Below are positions 23,789 to 32,055 of a stretch of 64,000 nucleotides of DNA, in pieces. The stretch is from contig NZ_QEXM01000025.1 of the NCBI RefSeq assembly GCF_004127445.1, positions 372,001-436,000 of the forward strand, in the 5' to 3' direction. Numbering within the stretch: position 1 is the first letter of the stretch; the number at the start of each line of letters is the position of its first letter. The translations under genes were made by a program, and so were the position numbers. Source of the DNA: Streptomyces alfalfae. GTDB lineage: Bacteria; Actinomycetota; Actinomycetes; Streptomycetales; Streptomycetaceae. The notes beneath the pieces were generated by a model that saw only the letters and a program-made list of their open reading frames with translations, was not told where the DNA came from and did not search any database.

Positions 23789-24241
23789 GAGCCACGGCGT
23801 GAGCAGCACCATCGGGATGTACTCCTTGAACGTCTTGTCACCGGGCAGCGGCACGACCAGGCGGTAGCCGGGCGGGAAGCGCTTGGCCTTGACGTGGGCG
23901 AGGCCGCCGAAGACCGAGCGGACGAAGGCGGGTACCTGGTCGCGCTGGATGTCGTGGCACTCGACGTCCTCGACGGTGATCAGGGCGTCGGCGTCACCGT
24001 CGTCCTCGGGGAAGAGCCGCACCATGAGCCGGGGCGAGCCGCCGAACTCCACGAGTGCCTCGTGGGGCAGCGAACCGTCCGGGTCCGTCGTCACGCCGAC
24101 CCCCGCGGCGGAGCGGCGCGACGTCTGGTCGGCGCCGATGTCGTGCGAGACCTCGATCTCCCGGTTGTACTCGCGGGCGACCTCGCGCAGGGCTTCGATG
24201 GCGGCCTCGTTGCTGTGCAGATGCTCCATGGAGATGATCAT
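23771..24241 (-). CDS. Conserved hypothetical protein
   Basis: A 156-residue soluble protein I cannot name. It starts MIISMEHLHSNEAAIEALRE and contains an acidic region (LFPEDDGDADALITVEDVECHD) and a C-terminal half rich in aromatic and basic residues (KRFPPGYRLVVPLPGDKTFKEYIP). No catalytic motif or membrane segment is seen. Two ATGs 12 bp apart could start it; neither has a clear ribosome site, and I took the first. It is transcribed leftwards, 107 bp after kptA. Its stop codon is inside a 29-bp repeat array. Confidence 0.65.
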   Translation of the reverse strand: MIISMEHLHSNEAAIEALREVAREYNREIEVSHDIGADQTSRRSAAGVGVTTDPDGSLPHEALVEFGGSPRLMVRLFPEDDGDADALITVEDVECHDIQRDQVPAFVRSVFGGLAHVKAKRFPPGYRLVVPLPGDKTFKEYIPMVLLTPWLSSQVR

Positions 24242-24348
24242 GCCCGGCCGGAGCGGCGGGCGTGGCTCAGGTGCCCCTGTGCCCCTGTGCCCGGGGGCCC
24301 GTGGCTCAGGGCCCAGGTGGCGTGCCCTGCCGCCGACGTGCCGGCTGC

Positions 24349-25020
24349 TCAGCGAGGCCCGGGGAAGCGGAGGTATCGCGGCGGGACGGCCGCGGTGAGC
24401 CAGACCCCGTTGGCGCTGACGTGGAAGACGTGGCCGTCACGGTGCATCGCCCCGGCGTCGACGGAGAGGACGACGGGCCGCCCGCGCCGGGCACCGACCC
24501 GCCCGGCGGTCTCGCGGTCCGCCGAGAGGTGCACGGCGTGCCGGTTCATCGGCCGCAGCCCCTCGGCCCGGATGGCGGCCAGACGAGCCGGCACGGTGCC
24601 GTGGAACAGGTGGCCGGGCGGCGCCGCAGGGGGCAGGTCGAGGTCCACGGCGACGGAGTGGCCCTGGCTGGCGCGGATACGGCCGTCCTCCACGGCGAAG
24701 CGCTGCTTGTCGTTGACAGCCACCACGTGCTCCAGCTCGGCACGGCTGAACGGGAAGCGGTGCGCGGCAGCGGCGGCGATGAGCGTGTCGATCCCCACCC
24801 AGCCGTGCTCGTCGAGGGTGATCCCGATCCGGCCCGGCTCGTGGCGCAGGTGCTTCGACAGGTACTTGGACACTTTCACGGTGCGTCGGTCGTCCGGCAC
24901 AGGAGGTGACGCGGCGAGCGACGTGGCGGGTGGTGCGGCGGGCGGCACGGGTGGCGACGCCGGAGGCCGGTTCGCTCGCGGGTACGTGCTCTCGTCCGGC
25001 GAGGTCATTCCTTCTTTCAT
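24349..25020 (-). CDS. kptA: RNA 2'-phosphotransferase, Tpt1/KptA family
   Basis: A 223-residue protein whose last 180 residues form a KptA domain: KVSKYLSKHLRHEPGRIGITLDEHGWV, LFHGTVPARLAAIRAEGLRPMNRHAVHLSADRETA and GHVFHVSANGVWLT. Tpt1 in eukaryotes removes the 2'-phosphate left at tRNA splice junctions using NAD; bacteria lack that pathway, and bacterial KptA may act on 2'-phosphorylated or ADP-ribosylatable RNA or DNA ends. The first 45 residues are Pro/Ala/Ser-rich. Start: an ATG at 25020 or one at 25008 (MTSPDES), which has AGAAGGA and GAGGAG nearby though poorly spaced. Two DnaA-box-like sequences lie upstream. Confidence 0.88.
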   Translation of the reverse strand: MKEGMTSPDESTYPRANRPPASPPVPPAAPPATSLAASPPVPDDRRTVKVSKYLSKHLRHEPGRIGITLDEHGWVGIDTLIAAAAAHRFPFSRAELEHVVAVNDKQRFAVEDGRIRASQGHSVAVDLDLPPAAPPGHLFHGTVPARLAAIRAEGLRPMNRHAVHLSADRETAGRVGARRGRPVVLSVDAGAMHRDGHVFHVSANGVWLTAAVPPRYLRFPGPR

Positions 25021-25104
25021 CTCCTCAGCGTCACGGCGAACCGTTTCCCGCGCACTCGATTTTCGTCCACCGACTTTTCATCCATCACTGCCGCCTCCCA
25101 GGTT

Positions 25105-25158
25105 TGATCCACAACCAAGTGCGGTTATCCACAGGCCTATTGACAATTCTGTGGATAA
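25105..25158. promoter_or_regulatory. Small group of DnaA boxes between kptA and the MerR gene
   Basis: TTATCCACA at 25125-25133 and its inverse TGTGGATAA at 25150-25158 are perfect 9-mers, 16 bp apart, with a degenerate TGATCCACA at 25105. The tract is markedly AT-richer than its surroundings. The sites lie in the 150-bp gap upstream of kptA. Confidence 0.6.
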
Positions 25159-25170
25159 CTGCCGTGCCAT

Positions 25171-26325
25171 TTAAGGCTTTTGTGTAACTCCCGCAGTTGC
25201 CCTGTGCATTGCCGTCATGGAGTCCAAGCTCCGTGCCCGGACCTCCCGTTCAGCGGCGGCAGCCACGAACTCGGCCGCCCGCTCGGCACCAACCAGGCCC
25301 TCCACCGCGCGCATTGTTCCGACCGGCAGACTGACGGAAACCGTCCCGCCGACGCTTTGGGCGGGCCTCCCCGGAGCCAGCTGCTGGCGGAGGTGCCGCG
25401 CGGCGAACAGCCGCATCGCCCGTGCCAGTTCCGCGTCGACCGACTGCTGGGCGAGCGGCCGCAGACGCCGTACGAGATCAGCGGCCTCGGCGGCTCCCGC
25501 CTCGGTCGGCGGGTGACTGCCGAGATAACGCGCGAAGACGTGCTCCGTGGTGAACTCCAGGAAACGGGCGGCTATATGCTCGACCTGCCCCCGCAACTCC
25601 CGTAAATGGGCGGATATCGCCGACAACGGAACGCCAGCCGCGTGCAACTCGACGGCCACAGCCAGCTCTTGTGGACTGGGTACCAGGAACTCGTCCTCAC
25701 GCCCTGCTATCGGCTCCAGCACGCCCAGGGCGACCGCGTCCGCGACAGCGGCCTCGTCCGGTGCGCCACCGAAGGCCGCGTCCAGCTCGGCACGGGATAT
25801 CCGGTCGGCCTTCTCGTCCGTCCAGGGCCCGTCCACCTCCACGGCCAGGCCGAGCACCCCGCCGAGGCCCCGGCCCGCGTCCCAGGCCTCCAGGAGCTCC
25901 TTGATGGACGCCAGGGTGTACCCGCGGTCCAGCAGATCGGCTATCTGCCGCAGCCGTGCCAGGTGGGCCTCGCCGTAGACGTTGGCCCTGCCGCGGCGCT
26001 CCGGGCGGGGGAGCAGGCCGCGGTCCTGGTAGGCCCGGATCGTGCGGACCGTCGCACCGCTGTGGTGGGCCAGGTCCTCGATGCGGTACTCGGCCCGGTG
26101 CTCGGCGGACCCGCCGCGCTCCTCATCCCCGTGCTCCGCGGGCTCACCGCGCTTCTCGTCCCTGCGCTCCGTGGTCCCGCCGTGCTTCTCGTCCCTGTGC
26201 TCCGCGGGCCCGCCGCGCTCATCGCTCCCATGTTCGGCAGGTCCACCGCACCCCTCGTCCCCGTGCCGCTGCTGCTCCTCGTGCACTTGCTCGGCCTCGG
26301 GCCGGCCATCCCTCTCCGTGTTCAC
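25171..26325 (-). CDS. MerR-family transcriptional regulator with a repeat-rich N-terminal extension
   Basis: A 384-residue regulator. Residues 1-80 form a hydrophilic extension with five 11-residue repeats of the type HGDEERGGSAE. The MerR winged helix follows at about 80-150 (YRIEDLAHHSGATVRTIRAYQDRGLLPRPERRGRANVYGEAHLARL), then a long coiled and helical effector region without an obvious ligand motif. MerR proteins activate by twisting promoter DNA. The GTG start overlaps the stop of the hydrolase-SDR gene in a GTGA 4-bp overlap, so it is coupled to that gene and may regulate this operon. No Cys suggests it is not a metal or oxidant sensor. Confidence 0.85.
   Translation of the reverse strand: MNTERDGRPEAEQVHEEQQRHGDEGCGGPAEHGSDERGGPAEHRDEKHGGTTERRDEKRGEPAEHGDEERGGSAEHRAEYRIEDLAHHSGATVRTIRAYQDRGLLPRPERRGRANVYGEAHLARLRQIADLLDRGYTLASIKELLEAWDAGRGLGGVLGLAVEVDGPWTDEKADRISRAELDAAFGGAPDEAAVADAVALGVLEPIAGREDEFLVPSPQELAVAVELHAAGVPLSAISAHLRELRGQVEHIAARFLEFTTEHVFARYLGSHPPTEAGAAEAADLVRRLRPLAQQSVDAELARAMRLFAARHLRQQLAPGRPAQSVGGTVSVSLPVGTMRAVEGLVGAERAAEFVAAAAEREVRARSLDSMTAMHRATAGVTQKP
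26101..26265. repeat. 33-bp coding tandem repeat, five copies, in the MerR gene
   Basis: Residues 21-75 of the MerR protein fall into five 11-residue units (for example HGDEGCGGPAE, HGSDERGGPAE, RRDEKRGEPAE). The DNA repeat is degenerate but keeps frame in every unit. Confidence 0.85.
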
Positions 26326-28118
26326 AGCGGTGGCTCCAACCGGGCGATGGCGCGCAGGGCCTTGGGGGCGAAGCGGGACAGGAGCCGGGCGCCCCGGGCC
26401 TCCGGGGTGACCGGCACCACCGCCCGGTTCTCGGCGACGGCGCGCAGGACCGCGTCGGCCACCTTCTCCGGCGGGTAGTTGCGCAGGCCGTAGAGCCGGG
26501 AGCTCCGCTTCCGGCGGCGCTTCTCCTCCTCGGCGTCGACACCGGTGAAGCGGGCGGTCGAGGTGATGCCGGTGTTGACGATCCCGGGGCAGATCGCGGA
26601 GACCCCGATGTCCTGGCCCGCCAGCTCCGCGCGCAGGCACTCGCTGAGCATGAGGACCGCGGCCTTCGACGTGCCGTACGCGGGCAGCGCCCTGGAGGGC
26701 TGGAACGCCGCCGCCGACGCCATGTTCACGATGTGGCCGCCCTGGCCCCGCTCGGCCATCTGCCTGCCGAACAACCGGCAGCCGTGGATGACACCCCACA
26801 GGTTGACGTCGAGGACTTCCTTCCAGTCCGCCGTGCTGCTGTCGAGGAAGGGGCCGGAGAGACCGATGCCCGCGTTGTTCACCAGGACGTCGACGACGCC
26901 GTACTCCCTGGTGACCTTCTCGGCCAGTTTCTCCATGGCCTGCTCGTCGGAGACGTCGACCGTCTCGCCCCAGGCGTCGGGCGCACCGATCAGCCGTGCC
27001 AGCTCCGCCGTACGGGCCGCGCCCTCCGCATCCCGGTCGACGGCCACCACGCGCGCCCCGGCCTCGGCGAACGCGAAGGCCGTGGCCCGCCCGATGCCGC
27101 CGGCCGCGCCCGTGACCAGGACGAGCTGACCCCCGAACCGGTCGGCGTACTTCCCCGTGGCCATGTGCTCCCGCGGAGCGGCGCCGCCCTCGTTGGCCGT
27201 CACGAACTCGGACACCCAGGCCGCCACTTGGTCGGGCCGGGTGCGGGGCACCCAGTGCCTGGCCGGCAAGGTGCGCCGGACCAGCCGCGGGACCCAGAGG
27301 CCGAGATCGTCGTAGAGACGCTCGGAGAGGAAGACGTCCCCCGAGGCCATGATGAGCTGCACGGGCGCGTGGGCGTAGGCATCGGCGCGTGGCCTGCGCA
27401 GCCTCGCGCGGACGTTGTCGCGGTAGAGCCACGCTCCGTGCGCCGCGTCCCGGGGCAGCGAGGACGTCGGGTAGTCGCCCGCCGGGACCCTTTCCACGCG
27501 CTCCAGGATCTTGGGCCACCGCTTGCCGAGAGGGCCGCGCCAGGCCAGCTCCGGCAGGGCCGGTGTGTGCAGCAGGTACACGTACCAGGACTTCGCGCCC
27601 TGGCCGAGCAGTTGACCCACTCGGCGCGGAGTCGGCCGGGCCACGCGTTTTTTGATCCAGTGCCCGAAGTGGTCGAGCGAGGGGCCCGATATCGACGTGA
27701 ACGAGGCAATGCGGCCCTCGGTGCGCTGCACCGTGACGAACTCCCAGGACTGCACCGACCCCCAGTCGTGTCCGACCACGTGCACCGGCCCGTCCGGGCT
27801 CACCGCGTCGATCACCGCCACGAAGTCGTCGGTCAGCTTCTCCAGGGTGAAGCCCCCGCGCAACGGCTTCGGCGCGGTCGACCCGCCGTGACCACGCACG
27901 TCATACAGCACCACGTGAAAGTCACCGTCGTCCACGAGGCGCCGGGCGACCTCGGTCCAGACCTCCTTGGAGTCCGGATAGCCGTGGACGAGCACGACCG
28001 TGGGCCGCGACGGATCGCCCAGCTCGGCGACGCACAGCTCCACGCCGCCCGTACGCACCCGGTGCTCGCGCGCGCCCTTCAGTCCGTCGGTGTCCCGACT
28101 CCCCGCTCCGGTCGTCAT
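26322..28118 (-). CDS. Alpha/beta-hydrolase fused to short-chain dehydrogenase (EphD-like)
   Basis: A 598-residue two-domain protein. The first half (about 15-300) is an epoxide-hydrolase-like alpha/beta hydrolase with VLVHGYPDSKEVW and the nucleophile-elbow segment HVVGHDWGSVQ (Asp nucleophile). The second half (about 325-590) is a classical SDR: LVTGAAGGIGRATAFAFAEAGARV, VNNAGIGLSGPF, and the catalytic YGTSKAAV. The same fusion is known as EphD in mycobacteria, linked to lipid metabolism; the substrate here is unknown. It overlaps the upstream M24 gene (ATGA) and the downstream MerR gene (GTGA) by 4 bp each, so the three are translated as a coupled operon. Confidence 0.9.
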   Translation of the reverse strand: MTTGAGSRDTDGLKGAREHRVRTGGVELCVAELGDPSRPTVVLVHGYPDSKEVWTEVARRLVDDGDFHVVLYDVRGHGGSTAPKPLRGGFTLEKLTDDFVAVIDAVSPDGPVHVVGHDWGSVQSWEFVTVQRTEGRIASFTSISGPSLDHFGHWIKKRVARPTPRRVGQLLGQGAKSWYVYLLHTPALPELAWRGPLGKRWPKILERVERVPAGDYPTSSLPRDAAHGAWLYRDNVRARLRRPRADAYAHAPVQLIMASGDVFLSERLYDDLGLWVPRLVRRTLPARHWVPRTRPDQVAAWVSEFVTANEGGAAPREHMATGKYADRFGGQLVLVTGAAGGIGRATAFAFAEAGARVVAVDRDAEGAARTAELARLIGAPDAWGETVDVSDEQAMEKLAEKVTREYGVVDVLVNNAGIGLSGPFLDSSTADWKEVLDVNLWGVIHGCRLFGRQMAERGQGGHIVNMASAAAFQPSRALPAYGTSKAAVLMLSECLRAELAGQDIGVSAICPGIVNTGITSTARFTGVDAEEEKRRRKRSSRLYGLRNYPPEKVADAVLRAVAENRAVVPVTPEARGARLLSRFAPKALRAIARLEPPL

Positions 28119-28966
28119 GCGGCGGTCCTCTCCTCAGCCCAGCGCCGCACATGCGGCAGGTCGTCGTCCAGCCAGAACGCGCTCTCCTCGGGATCCTTCG
28201 AGTCGGTGACGACCAGGATCTCCTCGAACTTCGCGCCCGTACCCCGGAACCCGAGGTGTGGTTCGACCGCCCAGAGCCCCTGCCGGGGAGGGTGGTCAAA
28301 GAACTTGTGGGGGGACCACAGGGGCGACCATCCGTCCCGGTGGCCATGGAGCACGTCGCTCGCGAGCCCCTTCAGCGACCGCGCGCCGAACCCGAGGAAG
28401 TGCGGCGACAGACGGCGCTCCTTGACCCGGTCGACCTTGTGTGCGACGACCCCGAAGGGATACGCGCGATGACGGTTGGCATAACCCTGGCGGACCATGA
28501 GGCGGTCCACGTCCTCGTATATCTCGCGCAGCGGGCGGCGCTCGCGCACCTCGCGCAGGATCAGCTCGCGGTGCGCCTCCAGGTCGGCGAGGAGCTTGTC
28601 GTGCACGGGGTTGAGCCCCAGACAGCCCGAGTAGCCGATGTCGGCCGTGAAACCCCGGTGGACCGGGGCCATGTCGAGGATGAAGGGCATCCCCGGCTCC
28701 AGCGCGCGGTTCGTGGGGAAGAACTGCAGCGGCACCCGGAAGTCCACGAACGCCGTGCGATCCCCGAACCAGGCGAAGGGCAGGTGGAACCAGTCCCGCA
28801 CACCCCGCTCCCGCAGCCACAGGCGCTGCATCCGGGCGGCCTCGCGCTCCGTCACTCCCGGCCTGAGCTGGGCCGCGACCGTCTCCGCGCATGCGTACGC
28901 GAGAGCCTGCACGTCCCTGAACCCCCGCAGCCCGGCGGGGAGTTCCGTTGTGCCTCGTGCGGTCAT
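28115..28966 (-). CDS. M24-family metallopeptidase-like protein
   Basis: A 283-residue protein with the pita-bread fold of methionine aminopeptidase / Xaa-Pro dipeptidase. Segments FILDMAPVHRGFTADIGYSGCLGLNP (two Asp ligands), GVVAHKVDR (His region), and GLWAVEPHLGFRGTGAKFEEILVVT (Glu ligands) are present, so the metal site appears complete. N-terminal parts of long prolidases are absent, so it is a stand-alone catalytic domain. First gene of the three-gene coupled operon with the EphD-like and MerR proteins; the 4-bp overlap supports linked function. The ATG (MTARGTTEL) begins the conserved sequence. Confidence 0.85.
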   Translation of the reverse strand: MTARGTTELPAGLRGFRDVQALAYACAETVAAQLRPGVTEREAARMQRLWLRERGVRDWFHLPFAWFGDRTAFVDFRVPLQFFPTNRALEPGMPFILDMAPVHRGFTADIGYSGCLGLNPVHDKLLADLEAHRELILREVRERRPLREIYEDVDRLMVRQGYANRHRAYPFGVVAHKVDRVKERRLSPHFLGFGARSLKGLASDVLHGHRDGWSPLWSPHKFFDHPPRQGLWAVEPHLGFRGTGAKFEEILVVTDSKDPEESAFWLDDDLPHVRRWAEERTAA

Positions 28967-29142
28967 GTCACCGTCCGTCCCGTGTCCGGCCCGTGCGTTC
29001 CCGGCCCGTGCGGCCATCGCCGTACGCGCTCGTAACGTGACACTGATGAATGTGACAATGCTCGACGGCCGCGTCAACCGTTCCGCCGGATCATCCGGGA
29101 CAGGTCCGGAAGTTCCCCCAGGGGTCGACCTCCGGATGACCC

Positions 29143-29156
29143 TTACGGGCCCGTAA
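29143..29156. promoter_or_regulatory. 14-bp perfect palindrome upstream of the ABC transporter operon
   Basis: TTACGGGCCCGTAA is fully self-complementary and lies 72 bp before the first ABC gene and 177 bp before the divergent M24 gene. An AT-rich TAATACT overlaps its right end and could be a -10 element, so an operator is plausible. No candidate regulator is assigned. Confidence 0.45.
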
Positions 29157-29227
29157 TACTCCAGAGTGAGAGCAGCGCAAGACCGTGGTCTGACGACGGA
29201 TGTGGCCCGCGCCACTACCGTCGAATC

Positions 29228-30262
29228 GTGACTGTGATCGCGACCGAAAGCCTGAGCAAGCGGTTCCCGAGGGTGACCGCGCTTGACCGGCTCTCCATGG
29301 ATATCGGGCCCGGTGTGACCGGACTCGTCGGGGCCAACGGAGCCGGCAAGTCCACACTGATCAAGATCCTGCTGGGTCTGTCCCCCGCCACGGAGGGCCG
29401 CGCCGCCGTGCTCGGCCTGGACGTCGCCACGAACGGCGGCCAGATCCGCGAGCGCGTCGGATACATGCCGGAGCACGACTGCCTGCCGCCCGACGTCTCG
29501 GCCACCGAGTTCGTCGTCCACATGGCGCGGATGTCGGGGCTCCCGCCCACCGCGGCCCGCGAGCGCACCGCGGACACCCTGCGGCACGTCGGGCTCTACG
29601 AGGAGAGGTACCGCCCGATCGGCGGCTATTCGACGGGCATGAAACAGCGCGTCAAGCTCGCCCAGGCCCTGGTGCACGACCCCCAGCTGGTCTTCCTCGA
29701 CGAGCCGACGAACGGCCTCGACCCGGTCGGGCGCGACGAGATGCTCGGCCTGATCCGCCGCGTCCACACCGACTTCGGCATCTCGGTCCTCGTCACCTCG
29801 CACCTCCTCGGCGAGCTGGAGCGCACCTGCGACCACGTCGTCGTCATCGACGGCGGCAAGCTCCTGCGCTCCAGCTCCACCACCGACTTCACCCAGATCA
29901 CCACGACGCTGGCCGTCGAGGTCACCGATTCCGACGAATGCCCCGACGGCACACGGGCGTTGCGCGAGGCCCTGCGCGAGCGCGGCATGGAGACGGAGAC
30001 CGGCGGCGAGCTGCCCGGCGCCGGCCACACGGTCCTGCTCACCGCCGAGGGCGAGGAGACGTACGACCTCGTGCGGGACCTCGTCGCCGACCTCGGCCTC
30101 GGCCTGATCCGGATGGAGCAGCGCAGGCACCACATCGCGGAGGTCTTCAAGGACAAGGACGCGGCGGACGCGGCACGGCCGGAGTCCGCCTCCGCCCCCG
30201 TGGCGGTCCCCGCGCCGACCGCGGCCGCACAGCAGACAGGAGGCGGGCGCGATGAGCGTTGA
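29228..30262 (+). CDS. ABC transporter ATP-binding protein (first pair)
   Basis: A 344-residue nucleotide-binding subunit. Walker A GANGAGKST near residue 37, signature YSTGMKQRVKLAQAL near 137, Walker B LVFLDEPTNGLDP and the switch His in LVTSHLLGELE are intact. The C-terminal extension (about 235-344) is a variable domain ending in a low-complexity Pro/Ala/Gln tail. The GTG start gives MTVIATESLSKRF. It overlaps the next permease gene by 11 bp. The operon has two ATPases and two permeases with DUF-type ABC-2 membrane domains, typical of export or envelope-stress systems of unknown substrate. Confidence 0.92.
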   Translation: MTVIATESLSKRFPRVTALDRLSMDIGPGVTGLVGANGAGKSTLIKILLGLSPATEGRAAVLGLDVATNGGQIRERVGYMPEHDCLPPDVSATEFVVHMARMSGLPPTAARERTADTLRHVGLYEERYRPIGGYSTGMKQRVKLAQALVHDPQLVFLDEPTNGLDPVGRDEMLGLIRRVHTDFGISVLVTSHLLGELERTCDHVVVIDGGKLLRSSSTTDFTQITTTLAVEVTDSDECPDGTRALREALRERGMETETGGELPGAGHTVLLTAEGEETYDLVRDLVADLGLGLIRMEQRRHHIAEVFKDKDAADAARPESASAPVAVPAPTAAAQQTGGGRDER

Positions 30263-31136
30263 GTCCACCCAGATCCACAACATCGGCTACCGCGACTACG
30301 AAGGACCGCGGCTCGGCCGTGCCTATGCCCGCCGCTCGCTCTTCTCCCAGAGCCTGCGCGGCGCATACGGACTCGGGCGCTCCGCCAAGTCCAAGGTCCT
30401 GCCCATGATCCTTTTCGCGGTGATGTGCCTGCCGGCGGCGATCATGGTGGCCGTCGCCGTGGCGACGAAAACCAAGGACCTCCCCGTCGACTACACGCGC
30501 TACGCGATCGTCATGCAGGCCCTCATCAGCCTTTTCCTCGCCGCCCAGGCGCCGCAGACCGTCTCCCGCGACCTGCGCTTCAAGACCGTGCCCCTCTACT
30601 TCTCCCGGCCCATAGAGCGGGGGGACTACGTCCTCGCGAAGTTCGCCGCCATGACCTCCGCCCTCTTCGTCCTCACCGCCGCGCCGCTGCTCGTGCTCTA
30701 CGTAGGGGCACTGCTGGCCAAGCTCGACTTCCTGGACCAGACGGAGGGCTTCGGCCAGGGCCTGGTCTCCGTGGCGCTGCTCTCCCTCCTCTTCTCCGGC
30801 ATCGCCCTCGTCATCTCGGCGATCACACCCCGCCGCGGCTTCGGCATAGCGGCCGTCATCGCCGTGCTGACCATCACCTACGGAGCGGTCTCCACGGTCC
30901 AGGCCATCGCCTACGAACAGGGCAGCACGGACGCCATCGCCTGGCTCGGACTCTTCTCGCCCATCACGCTCATCGACGGTGTGCAGACGGCGTTCCTCGG
31001 CGCGACCTCGGCCTTCCCCGGCGGGGACGGACCTTCGTCCGGCGTCGGCGTGGTGTACGTGCTCGTCGTCCTCGGCCTCATCGCCGGCTGCTATGGCGCG
31101 CTGATGCGCCGCTACCGAAAGGTCGGCCTCTCATGA
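30252..31136 (+). CDS. ABC-2 type transporter permease
   Basis: A 294-residue permease with six membrane helices. The cytosolic start has HNIGYRDYEGPRLGRAYARRSLFSQSLRGAYGLGRSAKSK, a motif region shared with ABC-2 permeases that pair with this ATPase type, followed by segments such as MILFAVMCLPAAIMVAVAVA and VVYVLVVLGLIAGCYGALM. It starts inside the preceding ATPase gene (11-bp overlap) and ends in an ATGA overlap with the next ATPase, so the operon is tightly coupled. The substrate is unknown. Confidence 0.9.
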   Translation: MSVESTQIHNIGYRDYEGPRLGRAYARRSLFSQSLRGAYGLGRSAKSKVLPMILFAVMCLPAAIMVAVAVATKTKDLPVDYTRYAIVMQALISLFLAAQAPQTVSRDLRFKTVPLYFSRPIERGDYVLAKFAAMTSALFVLTAAPLLVLYVGALLAKLDFLDQTEGFGQGLVSVALLSLLFSGIALVISAITPRRGFGIAAVIAVLTITYGAVSTVQAIAYEQGSTDAIAWLGLFSPITLIDGVQTAFLGATSAFPGGDGPSSGVGVVYVLVVLGLIAGCYGALMRRYRKVGLS

Positions 31137-32044
31137 CCACCATCAGCATCGACCACACGTCCCGCTGGTTCGGCAACGTGGTGGCGGTCAACGACATCAC
31201 CATGAACATCGGCCCCGGTGTCACCGGCCTCCTCGGCCCGAACGGCGCCGGCAAGTCGACCCTCATCAATATGATGGGCGGCTTCCTCGCCCCTTCCACG
31301 GGCAGCGTCACCCTCGACGCCAGGCCGATCTGGCGCAACGAGGAGATCTACAAGGACATCGGCATCGTCCCCGAGCGCGAGGCGATGTACGACTTCCTCA
31401 CCGGCCGCGAGTTCGTCGTGGCCAACGCCGAACTGCACGGCCTGGACGAGCGGGCCGCCAAGAAGGCCCTGGCGACCGTCGACATGGAGTACGCGCAGGA
31501 CCGGAAGATCTCCACGTACAGCAAGGGCATGCGCCAACGCGTGAAGATGGCGTCCGCCCTGGTGCACGACCCCGCGGTCCTGCTGCTCGACGAGCCGTTC
31601 AACGGCATGGACCCCCGTCAGCGCATGCAGCTGATGGAGCTCCTGCGGTCCATGGGCGACCAGGGCCGCACCGTCCTGTTCTCCTCGCACATCCTCGAAG
31701 AGGTCGAGCAACTGGCCTCGCACATCGAGGTGATCGTCGCCGGACGGCACGCGGCGAGCGGTGACTTCCGCAAGATCCGCCGCCTGATGACCGACCGGCC
31801 CCACCGCTATCTGATCCGTTCCAGCGACGACCGCGCCCTGGCCGCCGCGCTCATAGCCGATCCGTCGACGGCCGGGATCGAAGTCGATCTCAAGGAGGGC
31901 GCGTTGCGCATCCAGGCGGTCGACTTCGGCCGATTCACCACGCTGCTGCCCCGGGTCGCCCGCGAGCACGGCATCCGGCTCCTCACGGTCTCGCCGTCGG
32001 ACGAGTCCCTCGAGTCGGTCTTCTCCTACCTCGTCGCGGCCTGA
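31133..32044 (+). CDS. ABC transporter ATP-binding protein (second pair)
   Basis: A 303-residue nucleotide-binding subunit with Walker A GPNGAGKST near residue 36, signature YSKGMRQRVKMASAL, Walker B VLLLDEPFNGMDP and switch region LFSSHILEEVEQLASH. It is clearly a paralogue of the first ATPase of this operon, so the transporter is either two ABC-2 exporters expressed together or one heterotetrameric unit. The ATG is set by the 4-bp ATGA overlap with the permease before it. The next permease follows after 11 bp. Confidence 0.92.
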   Translation: MTTISIDHTSRWFGNVVAVNDITMNIGPGVTGLLGPNGAGKSTLINMMGGFLAPSTGSVTLDARPIWRNEEIYKDIGIVPEREAMYDFLTGREFVVANAELHGLDERAAKKALATVDMEYAQDRKISTYSKGMRQRVKMASALVHDPAVLLLDEPFNGMDPRQRMQLMELLRSMGDQGRTVLFSSHILEEVEQLASHIEVIVAGRHAASGDFRKIRRLMTDRPHRYLIRSSDDRALAAALIADPSTAGIEVDLKEGALRIQAVDFGRFTTLLPRVAREHGIRLLTVSPSDESLESVFSYLVAA

Positions 32045-32055
32045 AGGGAGCCTTC

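Noticed and set aside
25171..27519. Single 782-codon leftward frame across MerR and the hydrolase/SDR
   Set aside because: Its first part is a frame shadow of the EphD-like gene; the MerR gene starts at the GTGA overlap.
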